A DNA stretch of 64,000 bases. Source: PRS1 sp965250265. Lineage in GTDB: Bacteria; Bacteroidota; Bacteroidia; Flavobacteriales; Flavobacteriaceae. Below are positions 49,570 to 58,529 of this stretch, one piece after another; position 1 is the first letter of the stretch; each line of letters begins with the position of its first letter. The stretch covers positions 315,494 through 379,493 of the forward strand of contig CBDFNO010000010.1 in the NCBI GenBank assembly GCA_965250265.1. The letters run 5' to 3'. The translations under genes and the position numbers were made by a program. A model generated the notes under the pieces. It was not told the origin of the DNA. It did no database searches and saw only the letters and a program-made list of their open reading frames with translations.

Positions 49570-50162
49570 CTAATTTAATTGGAAACGTTAATTTAAAAAA
49601 CAACTCGGATTACCAAGCAATCTATGCGAGTCAACTTTATGGTACTTTCTTTATGATTTATGCTAACTTTACTTGTGGAAAAGAGGATAAAGGCAAGGGT
49701 CATCTATTAAAAGAAATAGAACTGAAAATAATTAATTATAAGGGTTTATTAAATTTGGGAATTGCAAAAAGTAAATTTAAGCCAAAAACAAAGAGACAAA
49801 GGGTTCGAAAACCAAACGGTCAAAATGTGGTTGTTCCAACTCCATTCGGTGGAACCATCAATGTAAGAGTAAGGGTACTACATGACTCGAACCCAAATGA
49901 TTTAACAATAAAAAATATTAATCATTACTGTCCAAAAAATAGTTTTATTGAGGTAAATCGGTCAGTTCAGAGAATAAACCCTGATATCACTAAACCAGTT
50001 ACTAATAATGTATTTGATGAAGAATTCTATTATCGCGAAGGTGTAAAGAGAGATTTCAAAGAAAACTTCAAAAAAAGAAAGCCAATACCAGATGAACTTA
50101 TGGATGCAGGCAGTGGTGTTGGAGGCTGGATTTGTCCAAGATCAAAAAATATGGTAATGTAA
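49566..50162 (+). CDS. Unknown protein coupled with the subtilase
   Basis: A 198-aa protein that I do not recognise. It has no signal and is basic, with a Lys-rich middle (KFKPKTKRQRVRKPNGQ, about 75-91), a beta-rich central part (NVRVRVLHDSNP, about 101-112) and a Gly-rich end (AGSGVGGWICPRS). The overlap ATGA with the subtilase gene suggests it acts with it, as a substrate, inhibitor or export partner. A loop rich in basic residues could be the cleavage site. The next gene, a histidine kinase, begins 12 bp later. Confidence 0.75.
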   Translation: MTNLIGNVNLKNNSDYQAIYASQLYGTFFMIYANFTCGKEDKGKGHLLKEIELKIINYKGLLNLGIAKSKFKPKTKRQRVRKPNGQNVVVPTPFGGTINVRVRVLHDSNPNDLTIKNINHYCPKNSFIEVNRSVQRINPDITKPVTNNVFDEEFYYREGVKRDFKENFKKRKPIPDELMDAGSGVGGWICPRSKNMVM

Positions 50163-50174
50163 ACTTAATAAAAT

Positions 50175-52067
50175 TTGATAAAACGTAATTTACTTAATAC
50201 TATTTTCTTTACCATAAGTTGTTTTACAACTTATGGTTCTGACATTTTAACCAATTACTTTAATGCTCTAAAAAATTTCGAATACAACAATGCAAGAGAA
50301 ATTGCGCTTAAAATTGATGATAGTACGACAAGGGTTGAAGCAATAAAACTAAGTGATGTATTATTTAATGCTGGACAAAATCCAAATTTTAAATTCGAAT
50401 ATAACTTAATACCCAATAACGATATTGCGGAAGCATTATATAAGGTTTCATATGGATATCAAGAGTTATATACCAATCCATATACAATCAAGCCTTTTAG
50501 AAGTTTTCTGGAAGCTTATACAATTGCAAAAACAAAATCACACAAACCATTAATTAAATTTTGCTTGCTAGCCATATTAGAAGTATATAGCTTCGAAATT
50601 TCGCAATCTAATTATCATCCAAAAAAATATCTAAAAGAGTACTATCAACTCATAGAAGATAACGCAGATCTATATCATTATTACGTGCATGATCTACACC
50701 ATCAACTTAGAAGAGTTGATTTGAAAATTGAATTAGTAGAAAATTTTCATGAAAAGTTTGCAAATTTAATGTCTAATTTTCCAGAAAATCATAAGTTTTG
50801 GCCCAATTACTATTCATTAATAGGAGTAACATTCAAAGCGTTAAAAAACTATGATACTGCAGAAGCGTATCTTCTAAATGCAATCAACAGAATTGATGAT
50901 GGGCAACCATTTCTGAAATATATTAAGTTTAGATCGTACATTAATTTATCTGATGTTAAATATAAAACTAAATTATACCTGCAATCTTTGAATTATATTG
51001 AATTGGCTAAATTATATCAAGATAACGCTGATTCGATTAGATCAAAATATTATATAGATTTATATTCCGCTCCTAACTATTCAAAATATGGTGAATATAA
51101 AAAAGCATACAAATTACTTAACAGCGCAGATTCGACAATCAATACTTTAAATTTTAAGGAAAATAGTTTAGAAATAGCGCTTCTAAAAGAAGAAAATGAA
51201 GCTGAAGAAAAAGAAAAAGAAAACTTGAGGTTAAAAACAGACAACCTCGAAAAAGAAAACCAAATTCTAATTGAACAACAAAAAAAGAAGCAGAATAGAA
51301 ATATCGCTTACGCCCTTGGTGGATTAACTTTATTAGGTACTATCATTTTCATTCTCATTCAAAAAAACACCAAACGCAAACAGCTTCTTGCAGAACAAGG
51401 CAAAGAATTACAAACACAAAAACTTGCAACCGTTTTAAAAGAACAAGAACTAACAAGTATCGATGCCATGATTGAAGGGCAGGAAAAAGAACGGCAACGT
51501 ATTGCAAATGATTTACATGATGATCTGGGTGGATTGATGGCCACCGTGAAATTGCATTTTAACGCACTAAAAGACAAACAATCTCCGGAATTATTCGATA
51601 AAACAAATAATCTGCTTGACGAAGCTTATAATAAGATCAGGACTGTTGCGCATGCAAAAAACTCCGGCGTTATGGCCAAGCAAGGCTTGCTAAAAGCGGT
51701 TAAGGAAATGGCTCATACAGTTTCAACTTCAAATAAAATGAGTATTGATGTTATTGACCATGGTTTAGACGAACGTCTTGAAAATAGTTTAGAACTCACG
51801 ATATTCAGGATTATACAGGAGTTAGTAACCAATGTCATTAAACATGCCCAAGCTACAGAAGCGACCATACATTTAACCAATCATGATGATACATTAAATA
51901 TTATGGTAGAAGATAATGGCAAAGGTTTCAATACTAAAAAAATCCTTAAAACTTCAGGCATGGGCATCCATAGTATAGACAAACGCATTGAAAATTTAGG
52001 AGGTACCGTTACCATAGAATCAGAACCAGGTAAAGGTACAACCGTAATAATAGACATCCCATCATGA
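50175..52067 (+). CDS. Sensor histidine kinase with TPR-like extracytoplasmic domain
   Basis: Kinase of 630 aa with the frame opening at a TTG (50175-50177), supported by the signal peptide that follows at once (NLLNTIFFTISCFTTYGSD). A helical, TPR-like sensor region covers about 30-330, a coiled coil 330-375, one membrane helix about 377-397, then a HisKA_3-type region with ANDLHDDLGGLMATVK (His448) and a HATPase with NVIKHAQA (about 551-558), VEDNGKGF and SGMGIHSI. It pairs with the LuxR-type response regulator, whose ATG overlaps its stop by 4 bp. The ligand is not known. Confidence 0.9.
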   Translation: MIKRNLLNTIFFTISCFTTYGSDILTNYFNALKNFEYNNAREIALKIDDSTTRVEAIKLSDVLFNAGQNPNFKFEYNLIPNNDIAEALYKVSYGYQELYTNPYTIKPFRSFLEAYTIAKTKSHKPLIKFCLLAILEVYSFEISQSNYHPKKYLKEYYQLIEDNADLYHYYVHDLHHQLRRVDLKIELVENFHEKFANLMSNFPENHKFWPNYYSLIGVTFKALKNYDTAEAYLLNAINRIDDGQPFLKYIKFRSYINLSDVKYKTKLYLQSLNYIELAKLYQDNADSIRSKYYIDLYSAPNYSKYGEYKKAYKLLNSADSTINTLNFKENSLEIALLKEENEAEEKEKENLRLKTDNLEKENQILIEQQKKKQNRNIAYALGGLTLLGTIIFILIQKNTKRKQLLAEQGKELQTQKLATVLKEQELTSIDAMIEGQEKERQRIANDLHDDLGGLMATVKLHFNALKDKQSPELFDKTNNLLDEAYNKIRTVAHAKNSGVMAKQGLLKAVKEMAHTVSTSNKMSIDVIDHGLDERLENSLELTIFRIIQELVTNVIKHAQATEATIHLTNHDDTLNIMVEDNGKGFNTKKILKTSGMGIHSIDKRIENLGGTVTIESEPGKGTTVIIDIPS

Positions 52068-52687
52068 TACGATTAGCGATAGCCGAAGACCATCAGTCCC
52101 TAATAGATGGCATTAAATTGTTGTTGGAATATGAAGAGAACATTTCTATTATAGGCACTGCTAACGACGGCGAAGCATTACTAAAAATAGTAAGACTAAA
52201 ACAACCAAGTGTGGTTCTAATTGATATTAGGATGCCAAAAATGGATGGTATTACAGCGACAAGGATTATTAAAAAAGAATTTCCTCATACCAAAGTTCTG
52301 GCATTTACGATGTTCGATCAATCCGAAGCTGTAGAGCAAATGCTAGACGCCGGTGCCGATGGCTATATTTTAAAGAACTCATCCTTAAAAGAAGTACTTA
52401 GTGCTATTATTACCGTTTCTCAAGGTAAGAGCTATTTTGATGCCAACATTAATACCAATGTTTTGCATGTTGACAATAGGATTAAAAAGAAAGGTGTATT
52501 GACCAAACGCCAAATTGAAATCCTGGAACTCGTTGCACAAGGCAAAACCTCTCGCCAAATTGCAGACCAATTATTTATTGGCGTTCGTACGGTTGAAACC
52601 CACCGTAAAAATATGATCCGTATTCTTGGGCTTAAAGGTAAAGGTGAATTACTGCGATATGCCTTAGAAAAAAAGTACAAATTTTAA
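52064..52687 (+). CDS. LuxR/NarL-family response regulator
   Basis: Response regulator of 207 aa: receiver domain with phospho-Asp in VVLIDIRMPKMDG (about 54) and conserved DAGADGYILKN, then a LuxR-type helix-turn-helix (about 143-205) with LTKRQIEILELVAQGKTSRQ and GVRTVETHRKNM. It is phosphorylated by the kinase encoded just before. A hairpin follows its stop after about 26 bp. Likely targets are this cluster and perhaps the promoter region with TACCC-GGGTA palindromes at 48235. Confidence 0.93.
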   Translation: MIRLAIAEDHQSLIDGIKLLLEYEENISIIGTANDGEALLKIVRLKQPSVVLIDIRMPKMDGITATRIIKKEFPHTKVLAFTMFDQSEAVEQMLDAGADGYILKNSSLKEVLSAIITVSQGKSYFDANINTNVLHVDNRIKKKGVLTKRQIEILELVAQGKTSRQIADQLFIGVRTVETHRKNMIRILGLKGKGELLRYALEKKYKF

Positions 52688-52713
52688 TTTTAAATCATTT
52701 AATTAAATGAAAA

Positions 52714-52737
52714 ATACCCTGCATTGGGTATTTTTTT
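52714..52737 (+). terminator. Hairpin with T-run after the response regulator gene
   Basis: ATACCC (52714-52719), loop TGCATT, GGGTAT (52726-52731) and seven T residues (52731-52737). It probably terminates the kinase/regulator transcript, but is also 40 bp in front of the next ATG. Confidence 0.8.
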
Positions 52738-52776
52738 GTGTCTAACATACATATACTTTTGATTAAAACAAACATC

Positions 52777-53109
52777 ATGGAAAATAAAGTTCGCTCGTTT
52801 AACGAGTTTAAAAAACTTCTTGAAAAGGACACCGCTGTCCAGCAACAATTTAAAGCAGATCCTTTAAATGCTATTAAACAGTTTCGCTCCGAACCTTGGT
52901 CTAATGACAAGCTTATTTATCGGCTCGTCGTTATATTTCTTAGTTCTATTGTAGTTATAATCTGCGGTGGCGTAGTACTTGTATGGACTAGAAATGACCT
53001 TTCTAATTTTGAGGTACCCGATATTTTAATTGCTACGGCATCAACAGCATTAGGAGCAATTGCAGGCTTATTAACTCCAATTTCTAACCAACTAAATAGT
53101 GAATCATGA
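52777..53109 (+). CDS. Small membrane protein with Nif11-like N-terminal segment
   Basis: A 110-aa protein starting at ATG 52777; a frame 13 codons longer would begin in the hairpin region. The N-terminus NEFKKLLEKDTAVQQQFKAD then PLNAIKQF recalls the Nif11-type helical leader region of some peptides. Two membrane helices follow (about 50-68 and 82-100). The stop overlaps the next gene's start (ATGA). It might be a small partner of the exported protein that follows. The family is not recognised with confidence. Confidence 0.75.
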   Translation: MENKVRSFNEFKKLLEKDTAVQQQFKADPLNAIKQFRSEPWSNDKLIYRLVVIFLSSIVVIICGGVVLVWTRNDLSNFEVPDILIATASTALGAIAGLLTPISNQLNSES

Positions 53110-53978
53110 AAAAAATATTAGCACAAGTTACTTTCTTTTTATTAATATCTTTATTCTCCACTACTCTTTTTAGTCAAGGATCAATTTCAAGTTTTTCAAA
53201 AATCCTAACTAAAAAAGATGTTAATGTTGTACCAGATATTGATAAAGATGGAGTGCAAATCACCGAAAATGGCAAGCCAAAGACTAAAATTAATCGTTTT
53301 GCAAAATGGTTTAATGTTGAAGAAATTAAATTATATGGAGCAGGGAATGTATTAGGATTAGTAACGGGCAATAATGATATTGAAGAAACCACTGCTCCTA
53401 CAGGAAGTATAGGACTAAATTTTACAACTAATAAGCTGACATGCGATCTTTTCTTCTCATACAACAGTAAACAGAAAATAGAAGTAAACACTTTAGGGCA
53501 ATTTGGAAATACGCTTATGAATCCAAACCTCGGAGGGCAATCTTTTACTTTTAAAGTTGCTGCAAGAATGAAAAAATTTTATGGATTAAGTACAAGTGTT
53601 ACCGTTGCAGATAACATTTACATGTTAGGGGATAATGAAATTGACGCTTCCCCCTTTATATTAAGATTAGGAGGTTATGCAAGTCCTTTTATTTTTTCCA
53701 CTGTTAATAAAATAAATTTAACCTTTGATTTACACTTCACACATAGAAGCATTCTAGGTGATTTTAGTAATGAAGAACAAACTATTGAAGATAAAAAAAT
53801 ATTGGATAGAGGTTATAATGGTATCGATTTATCATTAAATGCATTTCTTAACGATGTTCATATATTTGTACAATTTTCTTTTAACGAAAAAGACAATGAT
53901 TTTCTTATCCCAGGATTTAGTGGTACTCAAGTATTGTTTGGTCTAGAGGTGTCAGGAAATTTTATAAAATTAAAGTAG
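53106..53978 (+). CDS. Exported beta-rich protein, possibly outer-membrane
   Basis: A 290-aa protein with a signal peptide (VTFFLLISLFSTTLFSQGS, cut about 23). The rest has many alternating hydrophobic strands, aromatic residues and short turns (for instance GSIGLNFTTNKLTCDLFFSY and VKLTFDLHFTHRSILGDFSN-like strands), as in small outer-membrane barrels, and ends with a hydrophobic strand TQVLFGLEVSGNFIKLK. No family is recognised. The coupling by overlap to the membrane protein upstream and the two-component genes before it suggest an envelope response cluster. Confidence 0.75.
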   Translation: MKKILAQVTFFLLISLFSTTLFSQGSISSFSKILTKKDVNVVPDIDKDGVQITENGKPKTKINRFAKWFNVEEIKLYGAGNVLGLVTGNNDIEETTAPTGSIGLNFTTNKLTCDLFFSYNSKQKIEVNTLGQFGNTLMNPNLGGQSFTFKVAARMKKFYGLSTSVTVADNIYMLGDNEIDASPFILRLGGYASPFIFSTVNKINLTFDLHFTHRSILGDFSNEEQTIEDKKILDRGYNGIDLSLNAFLNDVHIFVQFSFNEKDNDFLIPGFSGTQVLFGLEVSGNFIKLK

Positions 53979-54000
53979 TTTTAAAGGATTGAAAAGAAAA

Positions 54001-54022
54001 ATCCCCATCACTGGGGGTTTTT
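54001..54022 (+). terminator. Terminator after the beta-rich protein gene
   Basis: ATCCCC (54001-54006), loop ATCACT, GGGGGT (54013-54018) and further T residues. It lies 22 bp after the stop at 53978 and 48 bp before the next start codon. Confidence 0.82.
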
Positions 54023-54069
54023 ACATTTCAATTTCAACTCCATATTTAAAAACACATACTTAACCTATT

Positions 54070-54465
54070 ATGAATCCAGTAAAAGAAATTTTGGTCATTA
54101 TAGACCATATGAAAAAATCACAGCATTTGTTTACAGATAACGATGTGATCTCCATATTAAAAGCCACCAAACTGGTCAGTAAAAACAAAAAATTTGTTGA
54201 TAATTTAATTCTGCTTTATAAAAACCTTAAACAAAAAAACTTTAAAACTATAGATAAATTAACTTCAAGAGAACAGCAAATACTACACCTTATAGGCTTG
54301 GGCAACCAGAGTAATGATATTGCAAAACAATTAGGTTTAAGTGTTGCAACTGTAGAAACCCACCGAAAAAATATTAGAAAGAAATTAAACTTAACAGGAA
54401 ATGGTAAACTTCTTGAATTTGCTATCATTAATAATTTACAGCAAGCAGTAAATAAAATACACTAA
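54070..54465 (+). CDS. LuxR-type HTH regulator without receiver domain
   Basis: A 131-aa transcription factor. The C-terminal half (about 65-128) is a LuxR/GerE helix-turn-helix with LTSREQQILHLIGLGNQSND and LGLSVATVETHRKNIRKKL, close to that of the response regulator at 52064. The N-terminal half is helical and lacks the receiver-domain acids. It probably binds DNA by itself or as partner of the upstream regulator. It is 48 bp after a terminator and has its own transcript. Confidence 0.88.
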   Translation: MNPVKEILVIIDHMKKSQHLFTDNDVISILKATKLVSKNKKFVDNLILLYKNLKQKNFKTIDKLTSREQQILHLIGLGNQSNDIAKQLGLSVATVETHRKNIRKKLNLTGNGKLLEFAIINNLQQAVNKIH

Positions 54466-54508
54466 CTTAATTAGTATCTTTGGTAACAAATCAACTAAAC
54501 TAATTACG

Positions 54509-55528
54509 ATGAAATCTCTAAAGTATATCCTGTTCGTCTTATTAATAGTAATAATTGGTTCATGTATTTATGTAGCTGTACAACCAAATGCCTATGACAT
54601 AACAAGAACCAGAACTATTAAAGCGCCTGCAGCAGTTATCTTTAGTAATGTTAACGATTTTAAAAACTGGGAAGCCTGGTCACCTTGGGTAGAACAAGAC
54701 CCAGGAATACAAATTACTTATCCTGAGCAAACAAGTGGTGTTGGAGGTTCGTATTCATGGGTTGGAGAAGATGGAGCTGGTAATATGAAAACACTCGCTG
54801 TAAGTCCAAATGATTCCATATCTCAAGAAATGCAGTTTGAAGATTTTCCGCCTTCAAATGTGTATTGGAAGTTTGAAAAAGAAGAAAATGGTACTAATGT
54901 AACCTGGGGAATGAAAAGTGAAAGCATGCCATTTATGCTAAAATTTTACGCGGTTATTAGCGGTGGAATGGACAAAATGGTTGGACCAAATTTTGAGCGT
55001 GGACTGGAGAAATTAGATAGTATAGTTGTTAGTAGTATGGAAGCATATCACGTAGAAATAAATGGTGCCACCGAATATGGAGGAGGATTCTATTTATATA
55101 AAACGACTAATGCTACAAGCAGCAATATAAGTCAGGTTATGGGACAGCAATATGGTAGTATTAGTATGTTTATGGGGCAAAATAATATTGCTTTTTACGG
55201 AATGCCTTTTACTATTTATCATGATATGAATATGGAAAATGGTACAGTAATTATGAGTAATGGCATACCTGTAAAAGAAAAAATAGTAATTACTGGCGAT
55301 AGTGATATTTTATGTGATTATATGCCTAAAATGAAAGTTTTAAAAACAACCTTAAAAGGTAATTATACCAATTTAAGCAAAGCCTGGGAAATTACAATGA
55401 AGCATTTAGCCGAAAATGACATTGAGCAATCCGAACAAAAACCATTTGAAATATACACCAATGATCCTGGTAATTATCCAAATCCCGCCGACTGGATTAC
55501 TGAAATTTATATTCCTATTAAAGAATAA
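54509..55528 (+). CDS. SRPBCC domain fused to a GyrI-like effector-binding domain, membrane-anchored
   Basis: A 339-aa protein with an N-terminal membrane helix (about 5-27; a Cys at about 19, GSC, could also be a lipobox). Residues about 35-175 are an SRPBCC/START-like fold (RTIKAPAAVIFSNVNDFKNW, EAWSPWVEQDP, WKFEKEENGTNVTWGM). The second half (about 180-339) resembles the GyrI-like small-molecule binding domain (FYLYKTT, GMPFTIYHDM, DYMPKMKVLKTTLKGNYTNL). Such fusions are common in Bacteroidota and bind unknown ligands. The gene is 8 bp before crcB. Confidence 0.85.
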   Translation: MKSLKYILFVLLIVIIGSCIYVAVQPNAYDITRTRTIKAPAAVIFSNVNDFKNWEAWSPWVEQDPGIQITYPEQTSGVGGSYSWVGEDGAGNMKTLAVSPNDSISQEMQFEDFPPSNVYWKFEKEENGTNVTWGMKSESMPFMLKFYAVISGGMDKMVGPNFERGLEKLDSIVVSSMEAYHVEINGATEYGGGFYLYKTTNATSSNISQVMGQQYGSISMFMGQNNIAFYGMPFTIYHDMNMENGTVIMSNGIPVKEKIVITGDSDILCDYMPKMKVLKTTLKGNYTNLSKAWEITMKHLAENDIEQSEQKPFEIYTNDPGNYPNPADWITEIYIPIKE

Positions 55529-55536
55529 CGAGTAAT

Positions 55537-55902
55537 ATGAAACAACTTTTACTCGTTTTTATTGGTGGTGGTTTTGGAAGTGCACTACGATATGTTATCG
55601 GCAAATACCTAAACAGTACAGAATCTGGAATCCCTTGGGGAACTTTTACTGCCAATATTTTAGGGAGTTTAATTATAGGGATTATTATTGGTCTTGCCGC
55701 TAAAAACGATACACTTACACAAAATCAAACCTTACTTTTGGCAACTGGTTTTTGTGGTGGATTCACTACATTTTCAGCTTTTGCATACGAAAACCATGTG
55801 TTTTTAAAAGCTGGAGATTTTACCAGTTTTGCAATGTATACAATAGCAAGTTTTGTTGTTGCTTTTCTTGCTGTGTTTTTAGGATTGTATCTTGCAAAAT
55901 AA
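55537..55902 (+). CDS. crcB: Fluoride efflux channel
   Basis: Small membrane protein of 121 aa of the CrcB/Fluc family, which exports fluoride as an antiparallel dimer. Four hydrophobic segments are visible and the signatures GGGFGSALRYVIGKYLN (about 9-25), WGTFTANILGSLIIG and GFCGGFTTFSAFAYE (about 70-84, with the phenylalanine box) are intact. No fluoride riboswitch was recognised upstream; the gap to the previous gene is only 8 bp. Confidence 0.95.
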   Translation: MKQLLLVFIGGGFGSALRYVIGKYLNSTESGIPWGTFTANILGSLIIGIIIGLAAKNDTLTQNQTLLLATGFCGGFTTFSAFAYENHVFLKAGDFTSFAMYTIASFVVAFLAVFLGLYLAK

Positions 55903-55937
55903 AATATGCTAACTTTAAAAAAATAAAATTATAAAAT

Positions 55938-57062
55938 ATGAAATTTAAAATAATCATTTTAGGCTCTTTATCACTTCTGCTATTCACTTGTAAGCATAAA
56001 ACTATTGTCCACAAGGAGGTTGCTACTCCAAAAAACGTGATACTTTTAATTGGAGATGGCACTGGTTTGTCGCAGATTTCTTCTGCTTTCTATTTTAAAG
56101 AAACTTCACCAAATTATGCTCGTTTTAAGCATATAGGCCTTATAAATACGTCGTCTTCCAGAGAAGATATCACAGATTCTGCTGCAGGAGCAACAGCATT
56201 TGCATGCGGCATAAAAACTTATAATGGTGCAATTGGTGTAGCAGATGATTCAACTAATGTTGAAAATTTAGTTGAGATAATTTCTTCTAAAAATATTAAA
56301 AGCGGATTAGTTTCTACTTCTTCTATAACTCATGCAACACCAGCTTCCTTCTATGCGCATAACATAAGTCGTGGTGCCGCAGAAGAAATAGCTTTAGATT
56401 TAGTACAATCAGATGTAGATTTTTTTGCTGGTGGTGGAACAGGCTTTTTTAATAATCGTAAAGATGAAATAGATTTATTGAATGTATTAAAAGAAAAAGG
56501 TTTTAGTATAGACACTACTGCTTTAAGTGACCTTACAGCAATTCAATCTTATAAAAAAGCTGCCTATTTATTAGCGGAAAATCATATGCCTCCAGCCGCC
56601 AAAGGCCGAGGAGATTTCTTAACAAAAGCTACCGATTTAGCAATCCAATTTTTAAATAAAGATGATTCTAACTTTTTTATGATGGTTGAAGGCTCGCAGG
56701 TAGATTGGGGAGGACATGCAAATGATGGAGAATACCTTGTTTCAGAACTTATTGATTTTGATGATGCTATTGGTAAAGCTTTAGATTTTGCCGAGCAAGA
56801 TGGTAATACGTTAGTGATAGTAACTGCTGATCATGAAACAGGAGGATTCACTTTAGCACCAACAATTAAAAAAAGAGAAGATGGTAGTGAATACAGTGAT
56901 TATGATGAAATATCATTCAACTTTTCAACCGGAGGTCATTCTGCTACTTTAATTCCTGTATTCGCTTATGGTCCAGGATCTGAAGAATTCGCTGGAGTTT
57001 ATGAAAACACTGCTATTTTTGATAAGATAGTGAAGCTAACTAAATGGGAAAAGGAAAATTAA
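55938..57062 (+). CDS. Alkaline phosphatase, lipoprotein
   Basis: Alkaline phosphatase of the PhoA superfamily, 374 aa, exported as a lipoprotein (LLLFTC, Cys about 18). Zinc/phosphate residues: LLIGDGTGLSQ (about 36-46), nucleophile Ser in TDSAAGATAFACG (about 77-89), SSITHATPASFYAHN (about 128-142), QVDWGGHAND and the ligand motifs VTADHETGG and STGGHSATLIPVF. It releases phosphate from organic esters outside the cytoplasm. It is 35 bp after crcB and appears independent of it. Confidence 0.94.
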   Translation: MKFKIIILGSLSLLLFTCKHKTIVHKEVATPKNVILLIGDGTGLSQISSAFYFKETSPNYARFKHIGLINTSSSREDITDSAAGATAFACGIKTYNGAIGVADDSTNVENLVEIISSKNIKSGLVSTSSITHATPASFYAHNISRGAAEEIALDLVQSDVDFFAGGGTGFFNNRKDEIDLLNVLKEKGFSIDTTALSDLTAIQSYKKAAYLLAENHMPPAAKGRGDFLTKATDLAIQFLNKDDSNFFMMVEGSQVDWGGHANDGEYLVSELIDFDDAIGKALDFAEQDGNTLVIVTADHETGGFTLAPTIKKREDGSEYSDYDEISFNFSTGGHSATLIPVFAYGPGSEEFAGVYENTAIFDKIVKLTKWEKEN

Positions 57063-57136
57063 GGATCAATAAAAACACTACCTTAAATACTGACAATACT
57101 TTAACAATTATCCTTCGTAGTAAATTATAAACACCT

Positions 57137-58501
57137 ATGAAATTTTTTAATCACATCATCGTTGGTACTGGTCAAGCAACTGGTACCCTTTTAGGTAAAC
57201 TCATTCCTACTGGTGAATCCATAGCGGTTATTGAAGGAAATAAAGTTGGTGGTACTTGTGTAAATTATGGTTGTACTCCAACTAAAACCTTGGTGGCATC
57301 GGCAAAAGCGATTCATCAAGCAGGTAGAGGAGATTTCTATGGGTTCAAAGCAGAGCCTATTTTGAATTTTGAACGTATCATGGAACGCATGAATGAAGTG
57401 AGATCGGCTTCCTCCAACGGATTGACCAATTGGATAGAAGACACAAAAAATGTTACGCTCATTAGAGGAATGGCTGCTTTTACTAATAAGAAAATAATTA
57501 AGGTAAATGATGAAGAAATAGAAGGTGAAAAAATCTACCTGAATGTGGGCACCAGACCTTCTGCTCCACCAATCTCTGGTGTAGACGAGGTAGAATGGAT
57601 GGATAATTCTAAATTACTCGAATTAAAAAATTTACCTGATCATTTATTGATCATAGGTGGTGGTTATATAGGTGTTGAATTTGGTCAGATATTCAAAAGG
57701 TTTGGTTCAGAAGTTACTATCATACAAAGAAATAATCAATTAATCCCTTTTGAAGACAATGACGTTGCAGAAAGTGTATTAGATGTGTTAGAAAGTGAGG
57801 GAATAAATGTAATACTGAATACCAATACGCTTTCAATTAGAAAAGATGGCGAATACCAGATTGAAGTAGAAACAGCAAATAAGAAAGAAGTGTTGAAGGG
57901 GTCGCATCTTTTAATCGCTGCAGGCAGAAAACCCAATAGTGATACCTTGGATTTAGATAAAGCTGGGATTAGAACTTACGGTAACAAAGGGTTCATAGAA
58001 GTAGATGATCACTGCCAGACCAATGTAGAAGGTGTTTTTGCAGTTGGAGATGTTAATGGTCATGGTGCTTTCACACATACCGCTGTAAATGATGGCGAGA
58101 TCGTTTTAGATTTCCTATTTGGTGGTCCACGGAAACTTTCACAAAGAATTCCTATCTACGGTTTGTTTACAGACCCACCACTAGGGCGTGTTGGCTTAAC
58201 AGAAAAAGCTGCCCTAAAAAAAGGGCTTACCATTATGAAAGGTACTATGCCTATGAGCCGCATAGGAAGGGCTAAAGAAATGGGTGAGACCAAGGGCTTT
58301 GCAAAGTTGATTGTAGATGCCGAAACAGATTTAATTTTAGGAGCTGCTATTCATGGACCCGGAGGAGATGAGATTGTCAATATGTTTGCTGCTATTATAC
58401 ATAGTCGAATACCATGTAAAAGGTACAGAGAAGTTGTTTTAGTGCATCCAACAATTTCTGAATTGATGCCTTATGTATTAGATGGATTAAAGATGGTGTA
58501 G
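57137..58501 (+). CDS. FAD-dependent disulfide oxidoreductase (mercuric reductase-like)
   Basis: Class I pyridine nucleotide-disulfide oxidoreductase of 454 aa. FAD-binding loop VGTGQATGTLLGKL (about 9-22, a variant of GxGxxG), redox cysteines in GGTCVNYGCTPTK (Cys about 41 and 46), NAD-binding loop IIGGGYIGVEFGQIF (about 172-186), GVFAVGDVNGHGAFTH (about 299-314) and the C-terminal HPTISELMP (catalytic His). The family includes mercuric reductase-like and dihydrolipoyl dehydrogenase-like enzymes. No merR, merT or merP genes are nearby, so mercury is not implied. Confidence 0.92.
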   Translation: MKFFNHIIVGTGQATGTLLGKLIPTGESIAVIEGNKVGGTCVNYGCTPTKTLVASAKAIHQAGRGDFYGFKAEPILNFERIMERMNEVRSASSNGLTNWIEDTKNVTLIRGMAAFTNKKIIKVNDEEIEGEKIYLNVGTRPSAPPISGVDEVEWMDNSKLLELKNLPDHLLIIGGGYIGVEFGQIFKRFGSEVTIIQRNNQLIPFEDNDVAESVLDVLESEGINVILNTNTLSIRKDGEYQIEVETANKKEVLKGSHLLIAAGRKPNSDTLDLDKAGIRTYGNKGFIEVDDHCQTNVEGVFAVGDVNGHGAFTHTAVNDGEIVLDFLFGGPRKLSQRIPIYGLFTDPPLGRVGLTEKAALKKGLTIMKGTMPMSRIGRAKEMGETKGFAKLIVDAETDLILGAAIHGPGGDEIVNMFAAIIHSRIPCKRYREVVLVHPTISELMPYVLDGLKMV

Positions 58502-58529
58502 TAATTTGTGGCATCAGTAATAAAAAGGC

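Noticed and set aside
57137..58501. Mercury resistance gene
   Set aside because: The protein has the disulfide reductase motifs but lacks any mer neighbours and a heavy-metal-binding N-terminus, so only a general oxidoreductase is called.
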